Source: Deltaproteobacteria bacterium (GTDB lineage Bacteria > Myxococcota_A > UBA796 > SXON01). From it: DNA of 38,359 nucleotides. The stretch's first letter is position 1. Each line of letters starts with the position of its first letter. Made by a program: the position numbers and the translations under genes. The stretch spans positions 1 to 38,359 of the forward strand of contig BJHF01000063.1 of assembly GCA_014191855.1 (NCBI GenBank), written 5' to 3'. Below, one piece after another: positions 7,327-15,171 of this stretch. Below the pieces are notes generated by a model. It made no database searches. It saw only the letters and a program-made list of their open reading frames with translations, and had not been told where the DNA came from.

Positions 7327-9230
7327 GGCTTCTTCTCGACCGTGCGCCGGAAGAAGTCGCTTAGTACGCCCCCAGACGCGGGCGGCGCGGCCTTCTCGGC
7401 CCGGGCGCTGTGCAAACGAAGTTCCCGCTGGGCGTCCCGATTCTCCGGGTCCGCCTCCGCGGCCTTCTTGTAGCTCTTCATCGCCTCGGCGTGGCGTCCC
7501 TCAAGCTTCTGGATGTTCCCGATGGCAACGAGCACGTCGGCGCGCTTCTTCATGTCGGGAACCTGAAGTTCATCGAGCTGTTTCATCGCCACGTTCGGGG
7601 CGATACGTCGCGACAACGCACCTGCTCGAATCGCGTAGAACGCGTGCGGCCACGTGGTCGCATCGATCCGAGCCGCTTCCTGATAGAGCGCGTCCGCGCC
7701 GGCCCAGTCCCGAACCCGAAAGAGCGCTTCGGCCCGCTTGAACGCCACGCGCGCGGTGAGGTGATCGCGCTCGGTGACGAAGCCGCGCCCCGCGACCCGA
7801 TCCGCGAGGAACCGGTTGGCCTCGGAGAGCGCGCCGGCGACGCGCAGCGCGTCGAAGGCGGTGTTCAACTGCTGAAAACAGCCCTCCGCGAGCGCGCGGA
7901 TGGCCGGCGGCGCGGAGAAGAAGCTGTCCGGGTGGAAGCGGCGTGAGATGTCGCGGTAAGCCTGGCTCACGATGTCCTCGGTGAGCTTCGTCCGATCGCC
8001 GAGCTCCAGGATGTCCACCGGGTGCGCGCCCTCCATCGAGGCCAGGGAGGTGCGGAGCCGGACAAGCCGAGGATCTTCCTCGGTTCCAGAGGATGTCGGC
8101 GGGCGCTCCGAGGCCGTTTGTGGCGCTTCGACCGCAACGGCCCCGCCGTCGATCCGGACAAGGCCGAGCATGCACAGCAGATCGAGCGCGCGCAGCACCT
8201 CCAGGCGCCGATCCACGTCGTCCCCAGCGGCGCGGCGCAACAGATGGTCCACGTGCACCGCCCCCTCCGCGAGTCGGAGGACCCGCATCGCCGTGGCATC
8301 CAGGCCCCAACGAGACTCCGGCGCGTCGTCCGGGATGCGAACGCTCGGTGCGTGTTGCCCCAAGGGCGCCCAGTCCCGCTGCAGTTCAACCGCCGGCCGA
8401 CCGAGGCGCACCCCGTTGGCGATCACCCGAGGGATCGGCATCGGGAGCGGAAAAGTACCGGCGGGTGCGGTGGCGGTGGTGTCGAACCGCACGGTTCCGC
8501 CCCGCTCAGCGGACACCCTTACCAGCCACGCCCCGAGCGCGATCGAAACCGCCTCGATCACCCGCTCCACCGGATGGCCGGCAGCCACCGCGGCCCCGAG
8601 ATCCTTACCGAGATGCTGCGCGTCGACGAGCCGAGGGTCGATCCCCCGAAGCAGCGCCGGCACCCCTTCGATGTGCATGACCCTGGAGCTCCGAACCACC
8701 ACCCGCGCGGTGCCCTCCGGTCGGGTGACCACCAGCGCGCCGCTCGCATCGACGCAGTGGGCAAGAAACATGACGCGAATCGGCGAAACTCGCTCAATCG
8801 GACCGTTTACTGCCTCCAGGAACGCGAGCCCGCTCCATTCGGCGGGCGCCGACGCGGGCGCGGGACCGGCCGTGCAGCTCGCGATCATCGCCCCCAGGCG
8901 GCGCGCATCTACCGGCTTGGTGAGGTAGCCCCGCACCGGCAGCCCACGCGCGCGCGCCACGCCCTCGGCGTCCCCCATGAACCCCGCGCTCAACAGCACC
9001 ACCGGCGGTGGCGACGGCAACTTTCCAAGCTTCTCGGCTAGTTCGAAGCCATCCATCCCCGGCATGACGATGTCGGAAAGCACCAGATCCACGGGGGCGC
9101 GTTGGAGCTCCTTCAGCGCTGCCAGGCCGTTGTCCACGACGACCGTCGTGTGCCCCATGCCTCGGAGCAGGTCCGTGAGGATCGCGCGGCTCAGCGGATC
9201 GTCGTCAACGGCAAGGATGCGTGCCAACCA
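7323..9230 (-). CDS. Receiver – DUF4388-like – J-domain – TPR regulator
   Basis: About 635 residues in four parts. Residues 1–118 are a two-component receiver (ILAVDDDPLSR with the acidic pocket, Asp52 in LVLSDIVMPGMDG as phosphoacceptor, Ser80, Lys104 in LTKP). Residues ~130–360 resemble the DUF4388/PatA-type module of myxobacterial signalling proteins (SGALVVTRPEGTARVVVRSS). Residues ~405–465 are a J-domain with the HPD motif (DISRRFHPDSFF). Residues ~490–600 are TPR helices (EAMKSYKKAAEADPENRDAQ). There is no DNA-binding output, so phosphorylation probably controls a protein-protein or DnaK-linked function. The TTG at 9230 gives MARILAVDDD and has GGAGG upstream; GTG at 9257 is the alternative. 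It is divergent from thioredoxin. Confidence 0.85.
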   Translation of the reverse strand, partial: WLARILAVDDDPLSRAILTDLLRGMGHTTVVVDNGLAALKELQRAPVDLVLSDIVMPGMDGFELAEKLGKLPSPPPVVLLSAGFMGDAEGVARARGLPVRGYLTKPVDARRLGAMIASCTAGPAPASAPAEWSGLAFLEAVNGPIERVSPIRVMFLAHCVDASGALVVTRPEGTARVVVRSSRVMHIEGVPALLRGIDPRLVDAQHLGKDLGAAVAAGHPVERVIEAVSIALGAWLVRVSAERGGTVRFDTTATAPAGTFPLPMPIPRVIANGVRLGRPAVELQRDWAPLGQHAPSVRIPDDAPESRWGLDATAMRVLRLAEGAVHVDHLLRRAAGDDVDRRLEVLRALDLLCMLGLVRIDGGAVAVEAPQTASERPPTSSGTEEDPRLVRLRTSLASMEGAHPVDILELGDRTKLTEDIVSQAYRDISRRFHPDSFFSAPPAIRALAEGCFQQLNTAFDALRVAGALSEANRFLADRVAGRGFVTERDHLTARVAFKRAEALFRVRDWAGADALYQEAARIDATTWPHAFYAIRAGALSRRIAPNVAMKQLDELQVPDMKKRADVLVAIGNIQKLEGRHAEAMKSYKKAAEADPENRDAQRELRLHSARAEKAAPPASGGVLSDFFRRTVEKKP

Positions 9231-9330
9231 GCCTCCGCCCAACGTCCTGTGGGGCACGCGGATCCTATCTCGCCTCCGCCTTCCCCGACGCTCCGGAGTG
9301 GTTAGCTTGCGTCACCCCACTGGAGCGAAC

Positions 9331-9657
9331 ATGGCCGGCGTCCCCTACATCTCCGATTCTGAATTCAAGTCCAAGGTGCTGGAAAGCCGCGTACCCGTGC
9401 TGCTCGACTTCACGGCCACGTGGTGCGGCCCGTGCAAGGCCATCGCGCCGCTGCTCGATCAAGTGAAGGGCGAACAGGGCGAGGCCTTGGCGGTGTACAA
9501 GCTCGATATCGACGAAAACCCGGAGACTCCGAACCAGTTCGGAGTGCAGTCGATCCCCACGTTGCTCCTGTTCAAGGACGGGAAGCTGGTGAACCGCAAC
9601 GTCGGCGCGCTCAACAAGCCGAAGCTCGACACCTTCGTGCGCTCGGTGTTCGAGTAG
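9331..9657 (+). CDS. trxA: Thioredoxin
   Basis: The 108-residue product is a complete single-domain thioredoxin. The redox motif WCGPC is at residues 31–35, the conserved cis-Pro is Pro76 in SIPTLLLF, and the C-terminal VGALNKPKLDTF is typical. There is no signal peptide, so it is a cytoplasmic dithiol-disulfide reductant. The ATG at 9331 is preceded by TGGAGCG. It stands alone, and its stop lies five bases from the convergent ABC ATPase gene. Confidence 0.96.
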   Translation: MAGVPYISDSEFKSKVLESRVPVLLDFTATWCGPCKAIAPLLDQVKGEQGEALAVYKLDIDENPETPNQFGVQSIPTLLLFKDGKLVNRNVGALNKPKLDTFVRSVFE

Positions 9658-9661
9658 CCCG

Positions 9662-10633
9662 CTACGGCCCCGGTCGAAGCCGAGCGCCGGTTGCAGGATC
9701 GAAGCGATACGCTCGGGAAAACGAGAGCTTCACCCTGCCCACTGGGGGCGGCCCCTCCATGCGCGCAACGAGGGGTTCGTCGCCCAGGCGGAGGTGCACG
9801 TGCGACTCGAAGCCGAGGCGCTCCACGACCTCCACGGTCGCCTCGTGGGGCCCCTCCCCCACCACGACCGCCTCCGGACGCACGCCGAGCACCACGCCGG
9901 GTTCGAGCCGCTCCAGGAAGTTCATCGCGGGAGACCCGATGAATCCGGCTACGAAGCGGTTCTGTGGCTCAGAGTAGAGCTCGTCTGGGGTGCCGACCTG
10001 CTGCACGATCCCCTGATTGAGCACCACGATCCGGTCGGCGAGCGTGAGGGCCTCGGTCTGGTCGTGGGTAACGTACACCGTTGTGGTGCGGAGCGATTGG
10101 TGTTGGCGCTTGAGCTCCACGCGCACGCTGGTGCGCAGCGATGCGTCCAGGTTCGAGAGCGGCTCATCGAACAAAAATACCTTCGGTCGGCGAACAATCG
10201 CCCGCCCCATCGCAACGCGCTGTCGCTGACCGCCCGAGAGCTCCTTCGGATAGCGCTCCAGCAGCGGCCCCAAGCCTAGCTGCCTCGCGGCCTCGTCCAC
10301 GCGCGCTGCGACATCGGGAGCGCCCTTCAAGCGGAGGGCAAAGCCCATGTTCTCGCGCACGGTCATGTGCGGATACAGCGCATAGCTCTGAAACACCATC
10401 GCAACGTCGCGATCTCGAGGGGCCACGTCGTTCACGCGGTTGCCATCGATCCGAAGCTCACCCGAGGTGATGTCCTCAAGGCCGGCGATGCAACGGAGCA
10501 AGGTGCTCTTTCCGCACCCGGAGGGGCCGACGAGCACGACAAACTCCCCGTCGGCTACCTCAAGGTCCACACGGTGCAGCACCGCAACGTCGCCGTACCG
10601 CTTTTCAACCGCCTGCAGGGAGAGTGTCGCCAC
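9662..10633 (-). CDS. ABC transporter ATP-binding protein, MalK/UgpC type
   Basis: An ATPase subunit of 323 residues. The nucleotide-binding domain has Walker [10 protein letters not shown] (36–44), Q-loop Gln82 ([16 protein letters not shown]), signature LSGGQRQR (~132), Walker B FLFDEP with Asp156/Glu157, D-loop SNLD and switch His190. A reduced TOBE-like domain follows ([12 protein letters not shown] to the end), so it is somewhat shorter than the usual 350–370 residues of the sugar or glycerol-phosphate importer subfamily. No permease or binding-protein gene lies nearby. Orphan MalK-type subunits often energise several importers encoded elsewhere, so its substrate cannot be told. The start is GTG at 10633. 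Confidence 0.93.
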   Translation of the reverse strand: MATLSLQAVEKRYGDVAVLHRVDLEVADGEFVVLVGPSGCGKSTLLRCIAGLEDITSGELRIDGNRVNDVAPRDRDVAMVFQSYALYPHMTVRENMGFALRLKGAPDVAARVDEAARQLGLGPLLERYPKELSGGQRQRVAMGRAIVRRPKVFLFDEPLSNLDASLRTSVRVELKRQHQSLRTTTVYVTHDQTEALTLADRIVVLNQGIVQQVGTPDELYSEPQNRFVAGFIGSPAMNFLERLEPGVVLGVRPEAVVVGEGPHEATVEVVERLGFESHVHLRLGDEPLVARMEGPPPVGRVKLSFSRAYRFDPATGARLRPGP

Positions 10634-10656
10634 GCCGGGAAGCTATCCGGCCGGCG

Positions 10657-11115
10657 CTACCTACGGCGGAGAACCACCTCGAGCTCGGCGTCGGCGAAGC
10701 CTCCCGGTTGGCACCGCACGACATCGAACGATGGGGCGAACGCGTGCATCAGCGCGCTCGCATCCACGGTGAACGCCCCGAACAGCTCCCCGCCGGGACG
10801 CAACGCCCGGGCCGCGGCGGCCACGTAGGCGGCCCGGTTTGCCGAGGTGAACGCGCCGCGCTCGCAGATCAGGTCATAGCGCCCGCCGAAGTCCGTATCG
10901 GCAAAGGGCACCGCGAGCACCGGCACGCCGGCCTGCGAAGGCGCGCCCTCCTCATCCACCACGCTCACGTCGTAGCCGCGCGCGTCGAGCGCACGCGCTT
11001 CGTGGCCGAGGCCCATGCCCACAAGCAACACACGCGCCGGCGGCGGCCTCACATGGGGGAGCAACCGGAGAATGACGGGGGAAGGACGATCGAGCCGGGC
11101 ACCGGAGCCGTTCAT
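10657..11115 (-). CDS. Small class I SAM-dependent methyltransferase-like protein
   Basis: The 152-residue product has motif I (RVLLVGMGLGHEARALDARG), an acidic motif II (VSVVDEEG), a motif IV-like stretch (RYDLICERGAFTS) and a post-motif helix with LRPGGELFGAF. The spacing recalls the thiopurine/TehB-type methyltransferases, but at 152 residues it is short for the fold and lacks much of the C-terminal substrate-binding part. It is probably cytoplasmic and the substrate is unknown. The ATG at 11115 lies 24 bases from the stop of the upstream lipoprotein gene, and its own stop lies 23 bases before the ATPase start, so the leftward genes 12515→9662 may form one transcript. Confidence 0.75.
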   Translation of the reverse strand: MNGSGARLDRPSPVILRLLPHVRPPPARVLLVGMGLGHEARALDARGYDVSVVDEEGAPSQAGVPVLAVPFADTDFGGRYDLICERGAFTSANRAAYVAAAARALRPGGELFGAFTVDASALMHAFAPSFDVVRCQPGGFADAELEVVLRRR

Positions 11116-11139
11116 GCGCGGCGGCTAACCCGGCGCGCG

Positions 11140-11697
11140 CTATTCGCAGGCTAACGAGAGGCGAAAGGCCGCAGGTTCGTCCCCGGACGTGTCGACGACC
11201 AGCGCCCATTGGTTGGAGGCTGGGTAGCCCCCGAACGTGACCGCCAGCGCGCCATTCCCCTCCTTGCCCTCGCACTCCGGCACGGATTGATCGATCGGGC
11301 AGGTCGTCCCATCCGTCCACCGCATGGCGGCGAGCCCCATCGATGCGCAGTCGGCGCTGAGCGAGGCCACGGCGTACACATCCGCCTCCAGGGTCACCAG
11401 AAAAACGCGCTCCGAGCCGCCATACGTGGCGCTTCCGTTGTTCGTGAAGCAGAAATTCGAGGTGAAGTCCGCCGCCTGGAAGTCCGCCTGGCCGCCTTCC
11501 GTCGTGAGCTCAACCGTTTCGCCGCACGTCAGCGTGCCTGAGTAGCAGTCCGGGCCCCTTGGCGCGCTGGTATCCTGCCCGTCGTCGCAGTAGTTCGCGT
11601 CCGTGGTGCTCGCCGTATCCGAGGTGTCTGCGGGATCGTTCGTGGAGTCCCCGTCATCGATGGTCACAAACCCGCAGGCGGCAACGAGGAGGATCAT
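11140..11697 (-). CDS. Secreted lipoprotein with a PPC-like beta domain
   Basis: A protein of 185 residues. The N-terminus MILLVAAC carries a lipobox but is very short for a lipoprotein signal; an in-frame non-standard CTG just upstream would add Leu-rich residues, so the true start is uncertain. An Asp/Thr/Ser-rich linker (STNDPADTSDTAST) leads to a Cys-containing beta-rich domain whose ending (YPASNQWALVVDTSGDEPAA) resembles pre-peptidase C-terminal domains of extracellular proteins. It lies two bases downstream of the envelope protein gene, so the two are co-transcribed and probably act together at the cell surface. No specific function can be assigned. Confidence 0.7.
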   Translation of the reverse strand: MILLVAACGFVTIDDGDSTNDPADTSDTASTTDANYCDDGQDTSAPRGPDCYSGTLTCGETVELTTEGGQADFQAADFTSNFCFTNNGSATYGGSERVFLVTLEADVYAVASLSADCASMGLAAMRWTDGTTCPIDQSVPECEGKEGNGALAVTFGGYPASNQWALVVDTSGDEPAAFRLSLACE

Positions 11698-11699
11698 CG

Positions 11700-12515
11700 T
11701 CAGTTCCAGAAGAAGGCGGCGACGATGTAGGGCGGCAACGGCGAACGGATCTGGCTCTCAAGGTAGGCCTGGACAAACAGGGCGGTCGTCGGCACCCAAC
11801 GCGACTGGGAAGGACGAAACACGGCCATCGGACCCAACTTCATCGAGCGCTCTTCCGTGCCAAACGCGAGCTGGTGATCGAAGCGGGCGCCAAGCCAGAA
11901 GAAGCGCTTGTCGTCCTCGGCGGGCTCGTCGAACTCCCAAAAGGCCATGCCGCTGTTGACCATCACCGTGTCGTCCCAGCGCAACAGCGTGTCGTACTGC
12001 GCTTCGTACCAGTAATCCCCGGTCGCGCCCTCCGGCGGCTCGATCACGAAGTGGGCGAACTCCTGGGGGAGCGCCACAATGAGGTGCGACACCTTGGCCT
12101 GGAGGGTGGGCGTTACGCCGAGCTTGTAGCCGTACCCCGAGTGGCGCCGCGCCAGGACCGACGCCGTTTCGAAGGCGGCCTCCGAGTGATCGTCCCCCGG
12201 CGCGTCGAAGTCCGTCATGCCGTTGAACGCATCGAAGTAGCCAACGCCGACGAAGTCCGCCGTGATGTCCAAAACCGCAACCGGGACGACGTGAATTCGC
12301 CCACCCGCCCGGGCGTATACGGGACAAAGCTCAAGCTCCGGGCCGGCTGCGAAGTACACGTCCTCGAACAGCTCATCGTCCTTGTTCTGCCACGGAAACT
12401 TCGTTCGGTACTCCGCGGTACCGAGATACCGCGTACCCAGCGGGAACACCGTGATCGGGATCTGGTGCTCCATCGCCCAGGTACCGGCCAGCGCAGCTTG
12501 AAACAGCAGGAGCAT
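11700..12515 (-). CDS. Exported envelope protein, possible outer-membrane beta-barrel
   Basis: The 271-residue product starts MLLLFQAALAGTWA, a signal peptide, at ATG 12515. The body is rich in aromatic and alternating residues (DVYFAAGPELELCPVYARAG, GYGYKLGVTPTLQAKVSHLI, DKRFFWLGARFDHQLAFGTE) and ends in the aromatic sequence YIVAAFFWN. An aromatic C-terminal stretch and alternating strands fit an outer-membrane beta-barrel, but I recognise no family. An upstream in-frame start at 12590 would add a non-signal extension and is rejected. It heads the leftward set and faces the polyphosphate polymerase gene across a 144-base gap with a Pho-box-like site, oriented so that it could activate this gene. 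Confidence 0.7.
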   Translation of the reverse strand: MLLLFQAALAGTWAMEHQIPITVFPLGTRYLGTAEYRTKFPWQNKDDELFEDVYFAAGPELELCPVYARAGGRIHVVPVAVLDITADFVGVGYFDAFNGMTDFDAPGDDHSEAAFETASVLARRHSGYGYKLGVTPTLQAKVSHLIVALPQEFAHFVIEPPEGATGDYWYEAQYDTLLRWDDTVMVNSGMAFWEFDEPAEDDKRFFWLGARFDHQLAFGTEERSMKLGPMAVFRPSQSRWVPTTALFVQAYLESQIRSPLPPYIVAAFFWN

Positions 12516-12634
12516 AAACGCCCGGGTATTCCGGTGCCGCGGCCCCGTCACATCCGTCAGGTTCGCGCAAAGCTTGCTGGACGCGGCCACGCGGGGCTTG
12601 CGGGTGCGGGCCCCTTTGCTCTACCCTGCGGTTT

Positions 12635-12652
12635 GTTACAGTTCCGTGACAG
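12635..12652 (-). promoter_or_regulatory. Candidate Pho box (PhoB-type binding site)
   Basis: Read on the minus strand this is CTGTCAC-GGAA-CTGTAAC: two 7-base direct repeats with a 4-base spacer. By my count 15 of 18 positions match the E. coli Pho-box consensus. Eleven bases further, on the minus strand, is TAGAGC, a weak -10, so the geometry fits activation of the envelope protein gene starting at 12515. The site also ends only seven bases before the GTG of the polyphosphate polymerase gene, where bound PhoB would more likely repress or compete. A match of this quality could arise by chance, and myxobacterial PhoP sites may differ. Confidence 0.4.
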
Positions 12653-12659
12653 GCAGTCC

Positions 12660-13424
12660 GTGCAGCCGAGAAAATACCGCTTCGAGATCAAGTACCGCCT
12701 GGGTGAGGACCACGCCGAGTCCGTACGCGCGTGGATTGCGCGCTCCGGACATCTTCAGGCGGATGAGCACGGCGAGGGCGGAAGTGCCGCCTACAATGTA
12801 CACTCCTTGTACCTCGACAGCGCGGACTGGGCCATCTACAAGGAGACCCGGGCTGGGCTTCAGCAGCGCTACAAGCTTCGCGCGCGCTGTTACGAGTGGT
12901 CTGCCACCGCCCGGGTGTTCCTCGAGGCCAAGCACCGGGCTGAGGAGTACATGTGGAAGACCCGCGCCGAGGTGACGAAGCCCGACGCTGTGCGGATCCT
13001 CAACAACCAGGTGCCGACTTCGGCTCGCTCCAATGAGGCGCTTGAGAACTTTCGCGGGTTGATGGATCGGCGCCACGCGTACCCGCGAGTGTGGGTCACC
13101 TACCGCCGGCATGCCTACGTCGGCGGCACGCGAGATCTGGTGCGAGTCACCTTCGACACCAAGATCCGCGCCGCCCCCCCGACGCTCGACCTGAGCGAAC
13201 CGGATAGATGGTTCGTGGTGCCCGACTCCGCAGGTATTGAGATCCTCGAACTCAAGTATTCGGGCTCGTACCCGTTGTGGGTCGGCGAGATGGTGCGCAA
13301 GTTCGACCTTGAACGCAAAGCGTTCTCGAAGTTCCGATATGGCATCGACCTCATCACCGATCCGGAAGGGCCCGTGGTACGGCACCTCTCGCTGTCGCAT
13401 GCTGCTCGAGGAGCTGAAACCTGA
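12660..13424 (+). CDS. VTC-domain polyphosphate polymerase
   Basis: The 254-residue product is a whole VTC catalytic domain, which in yeast Vtc4 makes polyphosphate from ATP inside a tunnel lined with basic residues and one metal-binding Glu. Visible motifs are the first strand YRFEIKYRL (6–14), YNVHSLYLDS (45–54), RYKLRARCYE (70–79), VFLEAKHR (86–93) with Glu89 and Lys91, KTR (100–102), WVTYRRHAYVG (145–155), VRVTFDTKI (161–169), EILELKY with Glu197 and Lys199, and FSKFRYG (222–228). Start GTG 12660 is chosen because the fold begins at once; a TTG at 12633 is possible. It overlaps the DUF4956 gene by one base. Bacterial VTC proteins are commonly found beside DUF4956 membrane proteins. Confidence 0.88.
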   Translation: MQPRKYRFEIKYRLGEDHAESVRAWIARSGHLQADEHGEGGSAAYNVHSLYLDSADWAIYKETRAGLQQRYKLRARCYEWSATARVFLEAKHRAEEYMWKTRAEVTKPDAVRILNNQVPTSARSNEALENFRGLMDRRHAYPRVWVTYRRHAYVGGTRDLVRVTFDTKIRAAPPTLDLSEPDRWFVVPDSAGIEILELKYSGSYPLWVGEMVRKFDLERKAFSKFRYGIDLITDPEGPVVRHLSLSHAARGAET

Positions 13425-14098
13425 TGCATCCGCTTGATTTTCTCCGTTATGGCAGTGGAAGCGGCCCCGCTCCCGCTACCGTATTGCTGGACCTGCTCCT
13501 CTCGTACGTGCTCGCCCAGATCGTGGCCTGGTTGTACATCTGGACGCACAAGGGCCTGAGCTACTCCAGAAACCTGACGCACAGCATCATTTTGCTCACC
13601 ATGGTCGTCACCACCGTCATGCTCGTGGTCGGGGATAGCATCGCGCGCGCCTTCGGTCTGGTGGGTGCGCTGGCCATCATCCGCTTCCGAACGGTGCTTC
13701 GCGACACGCGGGACACGGTGTTCATCTTCCTGGCCCTGGCGGTCGGCATCGCCATCGGCGCTCATCACTACGCGATCGCGGTCGCAAGCACGCTGATCAT
13801 CGGTTTGGTGGCGGTGCAACTCAATTTCACGGGCTTCGGGCAACGCCACACCGACACAGGCGTGGTCCGAGTGCGCACCGCCGGTGCAGTCGACGCGGTA
13901 GAGGGCGTCCTCGCGGCCTGGTGCCGCACCTACCAGCTCCTCTCGCTGAAAGAAGCGAGTGGCGGCGAGTCAGAATATAGCTTTGAGGTACGTTTGTATC
14001 ACCCGATGGATCGTGAGGACATGGCCAAGGCCATCCGCGGCGTAGGCGGTACGTCCTCGGTGTCGGTCGCGCTCGAAGAGAGGGCCGAGGAATGGTAA
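13424..14098 (+). CDS. DUF4956 family membrane protein
   Basis: A protein of 224 residues. Membrane segments lie at about 20–42 (VLLDLLLSYVLAQIVAWLYI), 52–70 (SIILLTMVVTTVMLVVG), 98–112 and 115–133. Between them is the family's conserved stretch GLVGALAIIRFRTVLRDTRD, and the C-terminal ~90 residues form a soluble alpha/beta domain. DUF4956 proteins have no established activity but recur next to VTC-domain polymerases, so a role in anchoring the polymerase or moving its product across the membrane is a reasonable inference. The ATG shares a base with the upstream TGA (TGATG), and the gene overlaps the next one by seven bases, which implies tight co-translation of all three. Confidence 0.88.
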   Translation: MHPLDFLRYGSGSGPAPATVLLDLLLSYVLAQIVAWLYIWTHKGLSYSRNLTHSIILLTMVVTTVMLVVGDSIARAFGLVGALAIIRFRTVLRDTRDTVFIFLALAVGIAIGAHHYAIAVASTLIIGLVAVQLNFTGFGQRHTDTGVVRVRTAGAVDAVEGVLAAWCRTYQLLSLKEASGGESEYSFEVRLYHPMDREDMAKAIRGVGGTSSVSVALEERAEEW

Positions 14099-15171
14099 GG
14101 CGCCAGATCCCGCTCACCCGAAGGCTGCGCGCGAACGCCGGCGTGATCGCCAATACCGGCATCTGGCTCGGCGCAACGACGATGTGCCTGGTGCTCTACG
14201 CGGCGCAGGGCTCGGACGCGCCGATGCACGCCGTCGCGATGGTCGAGAAGCACCCGGTTGCCGTGCCGGAGAGCGGCAGGCTCGCCAGCTTGGAGGTGGT
14301 GGCGGGCCAGCGGGTGGAGGCCGGTCAAAGCCTGGGCACCATCGAAGTGCCCGGATTGGCGCAGGAATTGGTCGCCGTTCAGGCCCAGTTGCTCGCGCTT
14401 CAGGCAACGACGGAGGGGGCGGATCCGGAGCGTGAACGCCGATTTGCCAAGGATCTGTCGGGGGCGCAATCGCGCTGGCTCGAAGGCAAGGTAACCCTCG
14501 AAGCGCAGCGCGCCGAGCTGCTTGGTCGCGACATGGCGCTCGCACGGTTGAAGACGCCCGGGGCCGCGGTGCCGGCGTCGGAGGTGGAGCAGAGCCAGGC
14601 CGCGCGCGATGCGCTGGCCAGGGAGGTCTCCGCGCGCGAGGAGAGCGTTGCGGCCTCCGAGCGGGCCTATGTGCAGGCGCGGGCGCTCTCCGGAGGAACG
14701 ACGGATGCCGCCCTCGAGGCGCGCGTGCAGGAGGCCACGGCGCGGGTGGAGATGGTGCGGGCGCGACTGGAGGCCTCGGTGCTCCGCGCCCCGACCGCCG
14801 GCACGGTGCAGCCCGTCGTGAGCGGAAGTGATTCGGCATCGCCCACCGCGGCGGGCACCCTTCCCGCGGCGGGAAGCTGGTTGCAGGCAGGAGTCCCGGC
14901 GTTCGCGGTGGTGGAGGGGACGACCCGCGAGGCGGTGTGGTACGTGTCCCCCGACCGGGCACGGGAACTGGTGGAGGGCGCGCCGGTGACCCTCGAAAGC
15001 GCCCGCGGGGAGCGCGTGGACGCCAAAGTGCTCGCGGTCTCTCCGGCGGTTGAGCAGGTGCCAGTGCGCCAGCTCGCTGACCCTGCGATGCTCCAATGGG
15101 GCGTGGCGGTGACGGTGCAAACGGCAAAAACCGAGCTGATGCCCGGCGAGGGATTCGCCGTCCGCTACTGA
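14092..15171 (+). CDS. HlyD-like periplasmic adaptor (membrane fusion protein)
   Basis: The 359-residue product has one N-terminal membrane anchor (~19–38, ANTGIWLGATTMCLVLYAA). A biotinyl-lipoyl half (HPVAVPESGRLASLEVVAGQ, VEAGQSLGTIEVPG) is followed by a long coiled-coil hairpin (~85–215, Ala/Glu/Arg-rich), then the second lipoyl half and beta-barrel (ASVLRAPTAGTVQPVVSG, GEGFAVRY). Adaptors of this class normally bridge an inner-membrane pump to an outer-membrane channel, yet no ABC, RND or MFS pump is encoded here; its partner by position is the DUF4956/VTC pair. The ATG at 14092 lies inside the DUF4956 coding end. It may belong to a surface-assembly or export machine, which is inference. 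Its end overlaps the convergent gene by seven bases. Confidence 0.82.
   Translation: MVRRQIPLTRRLRANAGVIANTGIWLGATTMCLVLYAAQGSDAPMHAVAMVEKHPVAVPESGRLASLEVVAGQRVEAGQSLGTIEVPGLAQELVAVQAQLLALQATTEGADPERERRFAKDLSGAQSRWLEGKVTLEAQRAELLGRDMALARLKTPGAAVPASEVEQSQAARDALAREVSAREESVAASERAYVQARALSGGTTDAALEARVQEATARVEMVRARLEASVLRAPTAGTVQPVVSGSDSASPTAAGTLPAAGSWLQAGVPAFAVVEGTTREAVWYVSPDRARELVEGAPVTLESARGERVDAKVLAVSPAVEQVPVRQLADPAMLQWGVAVTVQTAKTELMPGEGFAVRY

Noticed and set aside
12636..13400. Long antisense open frame opposite the VTC gene
   Set aside because: It has no recognisable motifs, and the plus-strand frame carries all VTC motifs and overlaps its operon partner.
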